Of a DNA stretch of 64,000 bases, positions 44,667 through 53,873 are shown piece after piece. A program made the position numbers and the translations under genes. The stretch is from contig NZ_CP053291.1 in assembly GCF_014926385.1 (NCBI RefSeq), positions 682,001 to 746,000 of the forward strand, in the 5' to 3' direction. The notes under the pieces are model-generated. The model saw only the letters and a list, made by a program, of their open reading frames with translations. It did no database searches and was not told where the DNA came from. The stretch comes from Trueperella pecoris (GTDB lineage Bacteria; Actinomycetota; Actinomycetes; Actinomycetales; Actinomycetaceae). Each line of letters starts with the position of its first letter. Position 1 is the stretch's first letter.

Positions 44667-46201
44667 TAGTTACGGATCAGATAGTTGAAGGCGCTCAGTG
44701 AAGCGTTTGCTCCTGCTCCGAGTGCGATGACAATCTGCTTGTGTGGAATGTCCGTGACGTCGCCGGCTGCGAAGACGCCCTCCATGGAGGTGGCGTTGTC
44801 CGCATCGACGACCACCGAGCCGCGGTTCATCTCGAGCGTCCCCTCGAGCCATTCGGCGTTGGGGACGAGGCCGATCTGGATGAAGATTCCGTTGACATCG
44901 AGGTCGGTGGAAACTCCCTGCTCGTCTCGATAGGTCAGCCCGGTCATCTCCTCGCCGTCGCCCTGGATGGACTCGAGGGTGGCTGACGTGATGACCGTGG
45001 TGTTGTCCAGCTCGTTGAGCTTGTCGATGAGAATCTTGTCCGCGTTCAGTTGCGGGGTGAATTCGAGGACCGTGACGTGGCTGGCGATGCCTGCCAGGTC
45101 GATGGCCGCCTCGATGGCCGAGTTTCCGCCACCGAGGACGGCCAGCGGCTTGCCTGCGAAGAGCGGGCCGTCGCAGTGCGGGCAGAAGGAGACTCCGCGA
45201 TTGCGGTATTCTTCTTCGCCCGGCACGCCGGTCGTACGGAAGCGGGCGCCGGTGGCGATGAGGACGGACTTGGCCTGGAGCCGTACGTCGTCTTCGAAGT
45301 CGACGACGATCGGCGCGTTTGCCTCCGGACGGCTCAGCTTCGTCGCGCGCAGGTTGCGCATGATATTCACGCCGTATGAGGACATGTTAGACGCAAGCTG
45401 GTTGCCCAGTTCCGTTCCCCGAATAAGGTCAAGAACACCGAGGTTCGAGATCGAATCCGTGTCGAGAACCTGGCCGCCGACGTTGTGCGTGGCGACCCCG
45501 ACGTTCAGGCCCTTGCGGGCGGCGTAGATGGCTGCACTCGCACCGGCGGGTCCGCCGCCAACGACGAGGAGATCGAAGGGATCTTGCTCATTGAGGCGTG
45601 CCACGTGGGACGAGGAGTCGGTGATCTTTGCCAAGATCTCCTCAAAGCCACGCCGGCCCTGATCGAAGAGCTCGCCGTTGCGGTAGATCGTGGGGACGGC
45701 CTTGATGCCCAAGGCATTGACCTCGTCTTGGAAAGCGCTTCCCTCGACGGCGGTGTGGCGAATCTTCGGGTTGAGGATAGACATCGCGTTGAGGGTCTGG
45801 ACCACGGTCGGGCAGTTCTGACACGTGAGGGACATGTAGGTGACGAACTCTTGTTCCTCATCGATGGACATCACCTGCTCGACGATCGCCTCGTCGGCGC
45901 GGACTGGGTGTCCGCCGACCTGGACGATGGCGAGCATAAAGCTTGCGAATTCCTCGCCCATAGGTACGCCGGCGAAGCGCACCGATACGTCCGTGCCTTC
46001 GCGCGTGATGGCGAAGGACGGAGTGCGCTTGTCAGCGACCTCGGCGAACGAGACGAGATCGCTCTGGTTCGCGACTTCCTGCAGGAGCTCACGCAGCTTC
46101 GTCGAGCGATCCGAATCGTCGAGGGAAGCCTCGAGGAGGACGGGAAGCTTGACGTTCGTCAGCAGTTGCTTGACTTGCGCCAGCGCGTTCGAATCAAGCA
46201 T
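44666..46201 (-). CDS. ahpF: alkyl hydroperoxide reductase subunit F
   Basis: Flavoprotein that passes electrons from NAD(P)H to AhpC. 511 aa. N-terminal double thioredoxin-fold domain with SLTCQNCPTVVQTL (CxxC), then the thioredoxin-reductase-like part: FAD motif LLVVGGGPAGASAAIYAARK, active-site FCPHCDGPLF, NAD motif AVLGGGNSAIEAAIDLAGIA and C-terminal GVFAAGDVTDIPHKQIVIAL. The ATG at 46201 overlaps the ahpC stop by one base (TAATG); an upstream extension to 46258 was rejected. Confidence 0.95.
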   Translation of the reverse strand: MLDSNALAQVKQLLTNVKLPVLLEASLDDSDRSTKLRELLQEVANQSDLVSFAEVADKRTPSFAITREGTDVSVRFAGVPMGEEFASFMLAIVQVGGHPVRADEAIVEQVMSIDEEQEFVTYMSLTCQNCPTVVQTLNAMSILNPKIRHTAVEGSAFQDEVNALGIKAVPTIYRNGELFDQGRRGFEEILAKITDSSSHVARLNEQDPFDLLVVGGGPAGASAAIYAARKGLNVGVATHNVGGQVLDTDSISNLGVLDLIRGTELGNQLASNMSSYGVNIMRNLRATKLSRPEANAPIVVDFEDDVRLQAKSVLIATGARFRTTGVPGEEEYRNRGVSFCPHCDGPLFAGKPLAVLGGGNSAIEAAIDLAGIASHVTVLEFTPQLNADKILIDKLNELDNTTVITSATLESIQGDGEEMTGLTYRDEQGVSTDLDVNGIFIQIGLVPNAEWLEGTLEMNRGSVVVDADNATSMEGVFAAGDVTDIPHKQIVIALGAGANASLSAFNYLIRN

Positions 46202-46764
46202 TAGAGCATTCCCGAAAGGTCGAAGGAGGGGGCGAGCGTCTCTTCGCCCTCTTCCCAAGCGGCGGGGCAGACCTCGCCCGGGTGCTCAAAAACGTACTTG
46301 GCGGCCTTGACCTTGCGAAGGAGCTCGGTTGCGTTGCGGCCAACACCCTCGGAGGTTGTCTCGACGTACTGGATGACGCCGTTGGGATCGATCAGGATGG
46401 TGCTGCGGTCAGCCGCACCCTCGCCCGGGCGAAGCGTATCGAAAGCTGCGGAGATCTCCGTGGTCGGATCGCCGAGCATCGGGAACTTGATCTTGCCGAT
46501 GCGCTCGGAGGAATCGTGCCATGCCTTGTGGGAGAAGTGCTTGTCGGTGGAGACCGAGTAGACCTTGACGCCGAGCTGGGTGAATTCGTCGTAGTTCTCA
46601 GCCATGTCTTCGAGCTCGGTCGGGCAGACGAACGTGAAATCTGCCGGGTAGAAGAACAGGATGGCCCACGAGTTCTTGTAGTCCTCGTTGGTGAGGTCAA
46701 CAAATTCGCCGTTGTGGTAGGCCGACGCCGACCATTCGGGGGCGGTGGTATTGATGAGAGACAT
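46201..46764 (-). CDS. ahpC: alkyl hydroperoxide reductase subunit C (2-Cys peroxiredoxin)
   Basis: 187 aa. Peroxidatic Cys47 in FYPADFTFVCPTELEDM, resolving Cys164 in GEVCPAAWEEG. AGGAGG lies 6 bases ahead of the ATG. Operon with ahpF. No oxyR gene is nearby, so regulation is probably by an unlinked factor or by the redox system described in this block. Confidence 0.97.
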   Translation of the reverse strand: MSLINTTAPEWSASAYHNGEFVDLTNEDYKNSWAILFFYPADFTFVCPTELEDMAENYDEFTQLGVKVYSVSTDKHFSHKAWHDSSERIGKIKFPMLGDPTTEISAAFDTLRPGEGAADRSTILIDPNGVIQYVETTSEGVGRNATELLRKVKAAKYVFEHPGEVCPAAWEEGEETLAPSFDLSGML

Positions 46765-46822
46765 GTATTCCTCCTATGTTGAGTTCACTCCGAAACCCGG
46801 TCTGTTTCTGGAGCACTTCCAA

Positions 46823-46828
46823 ATTATA
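46823..46828 (-). promoter_or_regulatory. consensus -10 box of ahpCF
   Basis: TATAAT on the minus strand, about 59 bases upstream of the ahpC start; no good -35 at 16-18 bases, which suggests activator dependence. The 371-base gap 46765-47135 holds this, a CTCTCCCG/CGGGGGAG stem-loop at 46988-47008 and the TTAGG palindrome at 47085. No gene is seen. Confidence 0.55.
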
Positions 46829-47084
46829 CCTGTCGTTACCGCATGGATCGAGGTGGAGTGGGTGATGTTGCAGGGTCATGGCATCGGATTCTCGCGTCAG
46901 CTCGGGGTTATCTTGAACTCGTGATGGAGGTGTGAGGTAGTCAACCGTTTGCCGTTGGCCGGCAGGCGCTTTGGAGTGTCGCTAAGACTCTCCCGCTATC
47001 CGGGGGAGTGCAAGGGTGGTGTGCTGGCCTGTCGATAAAAGTGTTGGTTTTGGTGGAAGCGGTGAAGGGTTACCTTTAAAAAAA

Positions 47085-47098
47085 TTAGGGTATCCTAA
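47085..47098 (+). promoter_or_regulatory. TTAGG-N4-CCTAA palindrome upstream of the CydDC-like ABC pair
   Basis: TTAGG (47085-47089) and CCTAA (47094-47098) flank GTAT. It overlaps TATCCT, a possible -10, 38 bases ahead of the ATG at 47136. The half-sites resemble those of iron-dependent DtxR/IdeR operators, but the 4-base spacing is not that of the 19-bp consensus. Confidence 0.5.
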
Positions 47099-47135
47099 GT
47101 TTTGAAACCGTTGCCGACCTCTGCGGAGCCACGTC

Positions 47136-48797
47136 ATGGATACGATTACTACACGCGCCGTCTCACAGCATGGCATCAGATCAACCGCATTGGTCGCGGT
47201 GTCACGGATCGGCGTCGAATTGGCCCTCGCTGCTGCACTCATCAGCATTGCCCATCAGCTCGGTGGCTATCTTACTGGTGAGCCGGTGAAGCAGGGAAAC
47301 TGGCTCGTGGCTGCTTCCTTTGCAGTGCTTGCAGGCGCGCTCGGCGTCGTCGAAATCCGCCTTGGGGTCAAGAGTGCCCGGGAAGAAGAAAGGCGGATTC
47401 GCCACGCAATCTTACAACGCATCTTCGCGGCGCAAGCCATGCCGAAGAACGACGCTGAATTCTCGTCCGCCCGGCTCGTCCAGCTCATGACCGATAATGC
47501 CGAGCGTATGACTGATTACCGTCAGCAATACCTCGGATCGACCTTCGCGGCGCTATTCACACCCGTCGTGATAACCACCTACATCACCCTCGCGATCGAT
47601 TGGCGTATCGGGCTGGGGATGTTAGCAAGTATCCCCGCCGTCCCGATGCTCGTCGGTGGTTTTCTTCGCGCATTCAGAGGCGTATCTGCACGCTCACGTG
47701 CGCAACGAGCCAAACTCACGACCAAATATCTGGACGCCATCCGGCATTTGACACTCATTCGCCTCTACGGCGCCGGCGAACGCGTCGAACGTGAGCTCGG
47801 CGAACAGGGCGAACGAAACCGTCGCGCCATTATGGCCATCCTCGCTGGCAATCAGATCGTTATCATCATTCTTGACGGGGTCTTCTCTCTGGCGTTCGTT
47901 TGCTGGTCAGTCCTGTTGATTGCGTGGGGGATCGACGACGGGCGGCTGACCGCCACCAGTGCGGGCACCGTGCTTGTCCTCCTCGTTCTCCTCCTCGAGC
48001 CGCTCAATCAGGTGGCCGGCTTCTTCTACATTGGTATGGGAGGGATAGCAGCCAAACGGGCAATCAAGCGTTACCTCGCCATGCACCCCGACCACGCCGA
48101 GCAGAACATGGGCTCATCGACGCGTTCATCTCGGTTTGCAATCGACGCTACTGACCTGACCTACGATTATGGTCGTGGGCCGATACTCAACTCAGTGAAT
48201 CTCCGGGTCGCGTGGGGAGAGAAGGTCGCACTTGTCGGCCCCTCGGGTGCGGGAAAGTCCACGATTCTTGGATTGGTCAAGGGAGGGCTGCCGATCCAAG
48301 AAGGCAGCTTGGCGGTCGCCGGACAGGACATCGGTGTGCTCCCACCGGCCGACATTCGTAAACTCACTGCCTCGGTGTCGCAAACGACGTGGCTCTTTGC
48401 TGGGACCATCGCCGATAACCTAGCATTGGTCAACCCCCACGCAACGGAAGAAGAAATGTGGCTGGCGTTGACTCGCGCTCATATCGCCGACGATATTCGC
48501 CGGATGCCCCGCGGGCTGAACACGGACGTTGGGGAGAATGGAAACCTGCTGTCGGGAGGCCAGGCCCAGCGTATTTCCTTGGCGCGTGCGTTTCTCTCTG
48601 GCCGCAAGATCCTGCTCTTAGATGAGCCGACCTCACACGTTGACGCCGAATCAGAAGCACATATCATCGAAGCCATCGCGGGAATTGGGGCTGACACGAC
48701 TGTCCTCCTCGTCACCCATCGGCCGTCCCTCCTCTCGATTGTCGATAAGGTTTATCACCTTGAGGGTGGCGTGCTCACGGAAGGAGCGCAGAAATGA
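47136..48797 (+). CDS. ABC exporter half-transporter, CydD-like (second pair, subunit 1)
   Basis: 553 aa. Six-helix type IV transmembrane domain (about 1-320) fused to an ATPase: Walker A GPSGAGKSTILGL, signature LLSGGQAQRISLARAF, Walker B ILLLDEPTSHVDAE, H-loop LLVTHR. All consensus residues are intact. Sequence character is closest to CydD, which with CydC exports reduced thiols and binds haem. IrtA/IrtB-type siderophore transporters have the same layout. The stop overlaps the next start by 4 bases, so it forms a heterodimer with the next protein. GGAG before the ATG. Confidence 0.85.
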   Translation: MDTITTRAVSQHGIRSTALVAVSRIGVELALAAALISIAHQLGGYLTGEPVKQGNWLVAASFAVLAGALGVVEIRLGVKSAREEERRIRHAILQRIFAAQAMPKNDAEFSSARLVQLMTDNAERMTDYRQQYLGSTFAALFTPVVITTYITLAIDWRIGLGMLASIPAVPMLVGGFLRAFRGVSARSRAQRAKLTTKYLDAIRHLTLIRLYGAGERVERELGEQGERNRRAIMAILAGNQIVIIILDGVFSLAFVCWSVLLIAWGIDDGRLTATSAGTVLVLLVLLLEPLNQVAGFFYIGMGGIAAKRAIKRYLAMHPDHAEQNMGSSTRSSRFAIDATDLTYDYGRGPILNSVNLRVAWGEKVALVGPSGAGKSTILGLVKGGLPIQEGSLAVAGQDIGVLPPADIRKLTASVSQTTWLFAGTIADNLALVNPHATEEEMWLALTRAHIADDIRRMPRGLNTDVGENGNLLSGGQAQRISLARAFLSGRKILLLDEPTSHVDAESEAHIIEAIAGIGADTTVLLVTHRPSLLSIVDKVYHLEGGVLTEGAQK

Positions 48798-50455
48798 GAA
48801 GACCGTCGGTACACGAACTTATCGTGTGGCTAACAACAATTACCCGGCCGGTGCATCGGCCACTTCTCGCCTCGACTCTGTTCCGTTTTATCAACCTTTC
48901 CAGTGATATCTTCCTGTTCGGTTTGGCGGGCTGGGCGGTTATGCAAGCATTGGCGGGCCAGTTGAGATCCGCACATATGTGGTGGCTCGTCGGGGTAGCG
49001 CTCCTCAAAGCCCTTGCGTACTATCTCGAGCAATTCCTGGGCCATTATGTAGCTTTCAAGGCTCTCGAGCTACTGCGCGGCTACGCATTCTCGCGGCTAT
49101 GGCCGCAGGCCCCAATGGTGCAAACGAGATCCAGGTCGGGCGATCTATTGGCATCGCTCACGCGTGACGTAGATCGTATCGAGGTTGTTTATGCCCACAC
49201 ATTCGCGCCGGTTGTCTCAGCGCTGGTAGTGCCGCCTGTCTTTCTACTTGCGACGGGTATGACTGTGGGCTGGAGCGTCGTCGCCCTTGCTGGATTTTGC
49301 TACCTTCTATCCATCACCGTCGTGCCAATGCTTGGTGCGCAGGGCTCTTTTGCGACGACGTCCGTGCAGCTTGGCCACCGGGCGGAACTGGTTTCACACG
49401 TGACTGATTCCGTTTTTGGTGTCGAGGAAGTGGTCGGATATGGCCTCGAAAAGGACCGATTGCAGGCCACAGATCGCCTTGGGGGCCTCGTTGCACAGGA
49501 TGCGAGCGGGCCTGCCACATTCCGTGGCTTACGGCGAGGCTTGAATATCTGCCTCTCGGCCTTGGCAGTGATCGGCGTCGCATACGGTGGCTATTCCAGC
49601 GGTGTGGACCCAGCATTGCTTTTCGCGCTGTGCGCCGGAAGTCTGCGACTCTTTGAGGGGCCCAAGGGCGTCGAGGATGCCGTCGGCGCGTTGGATGCCT
49701 CCTTCGCCTCGGCGAGGCGGATCTGGGAGATTGCTCATCGCCCGCTCGCTATCGTGGATGGGCACGATGCGTTTCCGCGCGGAGCTGGCGTCAGTATTGA
49801 GTGGTCCGGCGTGACGTATTCCTACCCGGGGTACCCGCAGGATCGGCCCGTGCTGAAAGATTTCTCCTTTGTCGTCCCGGCTGGTGCGCACGCCACCTTT
49901 GTGGGACGCTCGGGAAGCGGGAAGACAACAGCCGCGCAGCTCTTGCTCCGTTTTGACGATCCGTCGGCGGGCGGAATCTTCCTCAACGGCGTCGATGTCC
50001 GCTCGATCAGGTTGGACGACGTGCGGGCGAACGTCGTCATGGTGGCGCAGAAGAACCAGATTCTCGATACGACTGTCATGGACAACGTTCGGCTCGGAGC
50101 TCCAGGGGCGAGCGAGGCCGACGTGTGGGCGGCGCTTGACGTGGCATGCCTTGCCGACGAGGTTCGTGCTATGCCCCACGGGCTCTCAACCCGCACAGGC
50201 CAGGACGGAGCGTTCCTCTCGGGAGGACAGGGCCAACGTCTTGGTCTCGCCCGTGCTGTTCTCATGCGGCCGTCCGTGCTGATCTTGGACGAATTCTCTG
50301 CCAACCTGAATGTCGAACTGGCCAGGAAGATTCGTGAGAACATCGCTGAGAAGTTGGCCGGCGTCACGATTATTGACATCACCCACGTCGAGGGTCATGG
50401 CTCACCCGACCTGACCGCCAAATTCGGTGCCGAGAGCGCGGCTAGCGCAGGCTGA
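48794..50455 (+). CDS. ABC exporter half-transporter, CydC-like (second pair, subunit 2)
   Basis: 553 aa, same length as its partner. Transmembrane domain about 1-325, then Walker A GRSGSGKTTAAQLL, signature FLSGGQGQRLGLARAV and Walker B VLILDEFSANLNVE. The D-loop reads SANLN instead of SALD and the H-loop IDITHVEG instead of VTHR, so this ATPase site may be the degenerate one of an asymmetric heterodimer. The 3' end overlaps the 3' end of the convergent kinase gene by 14 bases. Confidence 0.85.
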   Translation: MRRPSVHELIVWLTTITRPVHRPLLASTLFRFINLSSDIFLFGLAGWAVMQALAGQLRSAHMWWLVGVALLKALAYYLEQFLGHYVAFKALELLRGYAFSRLWPQAPMVQTRSRSGDLLASLTRDVDRIEVVYAHTFAPVVSALVVPPVFLLATGMTVGWSVVALAGFCYLLSITVVPMLGAQGSFATTSVQLGHRAELVSHVTDSVFGVEEVVGYGLEKDRLQATDRLGGLVAQDASGPATFRGLRRGLNICLSALAVIGVAYGGYSSGVDPALLFALCAGSLRLFEGPKGVEDAVGALDASFASARRIWEIAHRPLAIVDGHDAFPRGAGVSIEWSGVTYSYPGYPQDRPVLKDFSFVVPAGAHATFVGRSGSGKTTAAQLLLRFDDPSAGGIFLNGVDVRSIRLDDVRANVVMVAQKNQILDTTVMDNVRLGAPGASEADVWAALDVACLADEVRAMPHGLSTRTGQDGAFLSGGQGQRLGLARAVLMRPSVLILDEFSANLNVELARKIRENIAEKLAGVTIIDITHVEGHGSPDLTAKFGAESAASAG

Positions 50456-52094
50456 CGCGCCAATCGAGGATGGTTCCGCGTTGGCCATCTCCGCGCGGTT
50501 CGATACTGAAGGTGCCGTGGTGGCGCCGGGCGCGGGCGGCGAGGTTAGACAACCCCGAGCGTCGCGAGAGCGTCTGTTCAATGCCGGAGCCGTCGTCGAT
50601 CACCTGGACGAGGATCGCGTTGGGGTCAACGTCCACCTTGACCGAGGCGGAGGATGCCTTTGCATGGCGGGCCGCGTTGGACAGTCCCTCGCGCACCACC
50701 GCCACCACGTCATCGGAGATGTCCGAGCCGACGGCGTCGTCGATGAGGTGGTAATCCGACTCCACCACGTCAGCCCCGTTCCAGGTGAGCAGGAGGGAAG
50801 GCGCGAAGCCGAGCGACTGGAGCGCCACAGACGCCTCGTGCTGGAGGCGTGACACGAGGGCGGCGGACGATCCATCCTCGCGCAACGAATGAACGATTTG
50901 GCGAATCTGCTTGACGGAATCGTCGATGGCCGAAATCGCCGCGTCGAGTGAATCAGTGACTTCAGCTCCCGCGCCGCGCGAATCCATCTCCTCGCGAACC
51001 GCGGTGATGTGCATGCCGGACGCGAATAATTGCTGAATGGCCAGGTCGTGCAAGTCGCGCGAAATGCGGGCGCGCTCGTCGAGCTCGGCGGCCATGGCTC
51101 GCGCGTGTCGGGCTTCGGCAAGCTGGATGGCGAGGGTGGCCTGCTTCGCCACCGACTCGGCCATCGTCAGATCATGGAGATTGAATTCGAGTGTCGAGGG
51201 ATAGCGCAGCAAGAGAATGACGCCGAGGCCGACACCATGGGAGATGAGCGGGGTGTACATGGCCGGCCCAAATTGACGCAGTTCGGGAACACGGATCGTG
51301 CGCAGGCGCTGCATGGAATCGACAACGACGCCGGACTGCTCGCGTATCACCGTGCGGGCCCGGCCCTCCTTGGGGAAGTTCAGACCGATCAGTTCGTGGG
51401 CGCAAGCCGGGTCATCGGCGTCGACGATCTCGGAGATCCATGTGTCCTGGATGGAAGGAAGGACGATAATCGCAATATCGGCGCGCGCCGCGATGCGCAT
51501 CTCGTGGGCGATCACCTCGAGTGCCTCGTCCTCGTCGGTGCCTTCCATCAGTGAAGAGACGATGTGTTGGGAGGCAGTGAGCCACCGGGCCCTGTTCTGC
51601 GACTCCGCATAGAGGAGGGAATTGACCACCGAAATGGATGCGGCCTTGGCAAGCATGCGGACGAGCTCGCCGTCGTCGTCGGAGAAGGATCCATCCTTAT
51701 CGGAGAGATAGAGGCGCCCCCACACCTGCTCGTTGACGGTGATGGCCACGCCGAGGAAATTCTTCATGGCGGGATGATTGGCAGGGAGCGCGCTACCAGC
51801 GGCATAGCCGGTGACGTCGTTGATAATGAGATATGAATCGAGCGGAATGTCGTTGAACACGCCGTGATCAATGGGCGGGTGGTCGATGATGACCTCTGGG
51901 CCGCGCGGCATGCCTTGCTGAATGAACTGGATCGTGTCTCCGTGCGAGTCGAGCACGCTGACCGCACCAAACTGGGCCCCCGTGAGTTCGCAGGCCGTCT
52001 GGACGAGGGCGCGGGAGACTTCGGTGCGATCGAGCGAGCTCGCGATCGTCAAGATGTGCCGTGAGAACTCGGCGATCTGTTCGGAGGCCTTCAT
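50442..52094 (-). CDS. two-GAF sensor histidine kinase, DevS/DosS-like, linked to cyd genes
   Basis: 550 aa. Two GAF domains (about 20-155 and 175-325), then a HisKA_3 dimerisation helix with phosphoacceptor His349 in ARISRDLHDLAIQQLFASG, N-box VVREGLSNAARHAKASSA, G1 IDDGSGIE and G2 SGLSNLAARARRHHG. No membrane segment: a cytosolic sensor. In GAF1, ANHPAMKNFLGVAI puts His107 at the place of the haem-ligating His149 of M. tuberculosis DosS (alignment from memory; the motif is also found in other actinobacterial GAF kinases). ATG at 52094 has AGGAAAGGA upstream, 22 bases after cydC, so it is probably in the cydDC operon. Confidence 0.88.
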   Translation of the reverse strand: MKASEQIAEFSRHILTIASSLDRTEVSRALVQTACELTGAQFGAVSVLDSHGDTIQFIQQGMPRGPEVIIDHPPIDHGVFNDIPLDSYLIINDVTGYAAGSALPANHPAMKNFLGVAITVNEQVWGRLYLSDKDGSFSDDDGELVRMLAKAASISVVNSLLYAESQNRARWLTASQHIVSSLMEGTDEDEALEVIAHEMRIAARADIAIIVLPSIQDTWISEIVDADDPACAHELIGLNFPKEGRARTVIREQSGVVVDSMQRLRTIRVPELRQFGPAMYTPLISHGVGLGVILLLRYPSTLEFNLHDLTMAESVAKQATLAIQLAEARHARAMAAELDERARISRDLHDLAIQQLFASGMHITAVREEMDSRGAGAEVTDSLDAAISAIDDSVKQIRQIVHSLREDGSSAALVSRLQHEASVALQSLGFAPSLLLTWNGADVVESDYHLIDDAVGSDISDDVVAVVREGLSNAARHAKASSASVKVDVDPNAILVQVIDDGSGIEQTLSRRSGLSNLAARARRHHGTFSIEPRGDGQRGTILDWRVSLR

Positions 52095-52118
52095 CAAGAT
52101 CCTTTCCTCGGGCTCATT

Positions 52119-53873
52119 TTACTCTTGGGCGAGGGACCATTCGTAGGAGGGCATCCGCTGCGCGAGCTCGGCGTGTGTTCCACGCGCGACGACGCCGACC
52201 TGGCCCGTCTCGTCTGTGCCAAGCATGATGACTTCGTCCACCGCATCGAGGGGAGTGAGGCGGTGGGTGACGAGGATGACGCCGCGCTCGGCGCCGCCAA
52301 CTGACAGCAGGTCACGAATAAGCTCATCGGCAGTGCGGGGATCGAGGTGCTCGCCGGGTTCGTCGAGGAGCATGTAGGTTGAGGCTCCGGCCAGTGCGCG
52401 GGCGAGCAGGAGGCGGCGTCGCTCGCCTCCCGATATTGAGGTAGCGTCGGAGCCGAGCATGGTCTCGACGCCGTCGGGCAGTTGGGCGAGCCAGTCGGCC
52501 AGGCCGGCCTGGCGCAGAAGATCGGCGGCCTCCTCGGGCGTCACACTTGCGCGGGCGACGCGTAGATTCTCGAGGACCGTCGTCTCGAAGACGTGGGCGT
52601 CCTCGGCGGTGAGGGAAAGATCGGCGGAGATTTCCTGGCGTTCGATGCGCCAGGCGTCGCGGCCGTTGAGGCTGACCTGGCCGCCCTTGGGTTCGAGCAT
52701 GCCCGCGAGAGTATAGAGAAGGGTCGATTTGCCGATGCCGGAAGGCCCGACGATCGCGAGGGTCTTGCCACGGCGAAGATCAAGATCGATGGGGCCGGCT
52801 ACCGTTGGGCCGTCAGGCCAGCCGATAACGAGGCCGCGGGCGACGAGACCCTCGTCCGTGGGCTCGCGCCGGTCGAGTTCGGGGGGTTGGCGCGAGTCTG
52901 CGGCGTCGAGGAGATCGACGATGCGTTTGGCGGCCGCCGCGGACCGTACCAGCTGTGTCGCCGCCGCGTCTAGGCGTGAGGTGGCCTCGAAAGCGGAAAG
53001 CGGCAGCAGCGTGCACACCACGAGTTCGATGCCGGACAGGTTCCCAGTTGCCATTTGCTGCGTGCCGATGAGGAGAGCGCCGACGACGGCTAGGCCCATG
53101 GCTAGGGTGTCGAGTGCCGACGCGAGTGCGGCCGGACGCGCCGAACGGTCTCGGCTGCGTTGGATGCGGTGTTCGGTCTGGGCACGCTGCGCCTCCATGT
53201 CCTCCATTCGGCCTGACACGAGCAGCTCGGAGGCCGACTCGAGGATGGTCAGCGAATGTGCGTTGAGCTCGGCGCGGTTGCGGATCTGTGCTACCTGGTC
53301 AAGGCTCGCACCGTGAGCCGCGACGAAAGGCGCGACGAGGCCGGAGATCAGGAGGCATACCAGGAGGACGAGCGCGATGAGCGGGGATAACAGGCCAACA
53401 ATGGTCAGCGACAGGAGGGAGACGATGACCGCCACAGCTGCCGGAAGCATGGACATGACAACGACGTTTCCCACCTCGTCCACGTCCGCCCCGGTGCGTG
53501 CGAGGAGGTCGCCTCGCTTGACGGAGGTGACGACGTCGGCGGTGGAGTTGGCCATCGAAGAATAGACGCGAGATCGCAGGTTGGCCATGCCATAGAGGCC
53601 CACCCAGTGTGAGGCGATGCGCTCGAGGTAGCGGAAGATGGCCTTGCCCACGCCGAACATGCGCACGGCGGTCGAGGCAACCGAAAGGTCAAGGACCGGT
53701 GGCAATTCGGCTGCGCGGGCGATGAGCCAGGCGGAGGTTGCGCCGAGGCAGACGCCTGAACCGACGGCGCCCGAGCCTGCGGCGACCGACCATGCGAACG
53801 TCTTCTTGTTGTAGTCAAGCATGGAGATCGCGCGCTTGAGGGCGACGCGCTCATCCTTGGGAATCACGTTCAT
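52119..53873 (-). CDS. cydC: thiol reductant ABC exporter subunit CydC
   Basis: 584 aa. TMD (SAWLIARAAELPPVLDLSVA, the CydC-type N-terminal helix, and FRYLERIASHWVGLYGMANL) fused to an ATPase with GPSGIGKSTLLYTL, SISGGERRRLLLARAL, MLLDEPGEHLDPRT and LVTHRLTPL. With CydD it exports cysteine/glutathione-type thiols needed for assembly of cytochrome bd. Start overlaps the cydD stop by 4 bases. Confidence 0.93.
   Translation of the reverse strand: MNVIPKDERVALKRAISMLDYNKKTFAWSVAAGSGAVGSGVCLGATSAWLIARAAELPPVLDLSVASTAVRMFGVGKAIFRYLERIASHWVGLYGMANLRSRVYSSMANSTADVVTSVKRGDLLARTGADVDEVGNVVVMSMLPAAVAVIVSLLSLTIVGLLSPLIALVLLVCLLISGLVAPFVAAHGASLDQVAQIRNRAELNAHSLTILESASELLVSGRMEDMEAQRAQTEHRIQRSRDRSARPAALASALDTLAMGLAVVGALLIGTQQMATGNLSGIELVVCTLLPLSAFEATSRLDAAATQLVRSAAAAKRIVDLLDAADSRQPPELDRREPTDEGLVARGLVIGWPDGPTVAGPIDLDLRRGKTLAIVGPSGIGKSTLLYTLAGMLEPKGGQVSLNGRDAWRIERQEISADLSLTAEDAHVFETTVLENLRVARASVTPEEAADLLRQAGLADWLAQLPDGVETMLGSDATSISGGERRRLLLARALAGASTYMLLDEPGEHLDPRTADELIRDLLSVGGAERGVILVTHRLTPLDAVDEVIMLGTDETGQVGVVARGTHAELAQRMPSYEWSLAQE

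Noticed and set aside
47085-47098. canonical DtxR/IdeR box
   Set aside because: Arms match but the 14-bp length differs from the 19-bp consensus, so it is reported only as a candidate operator.
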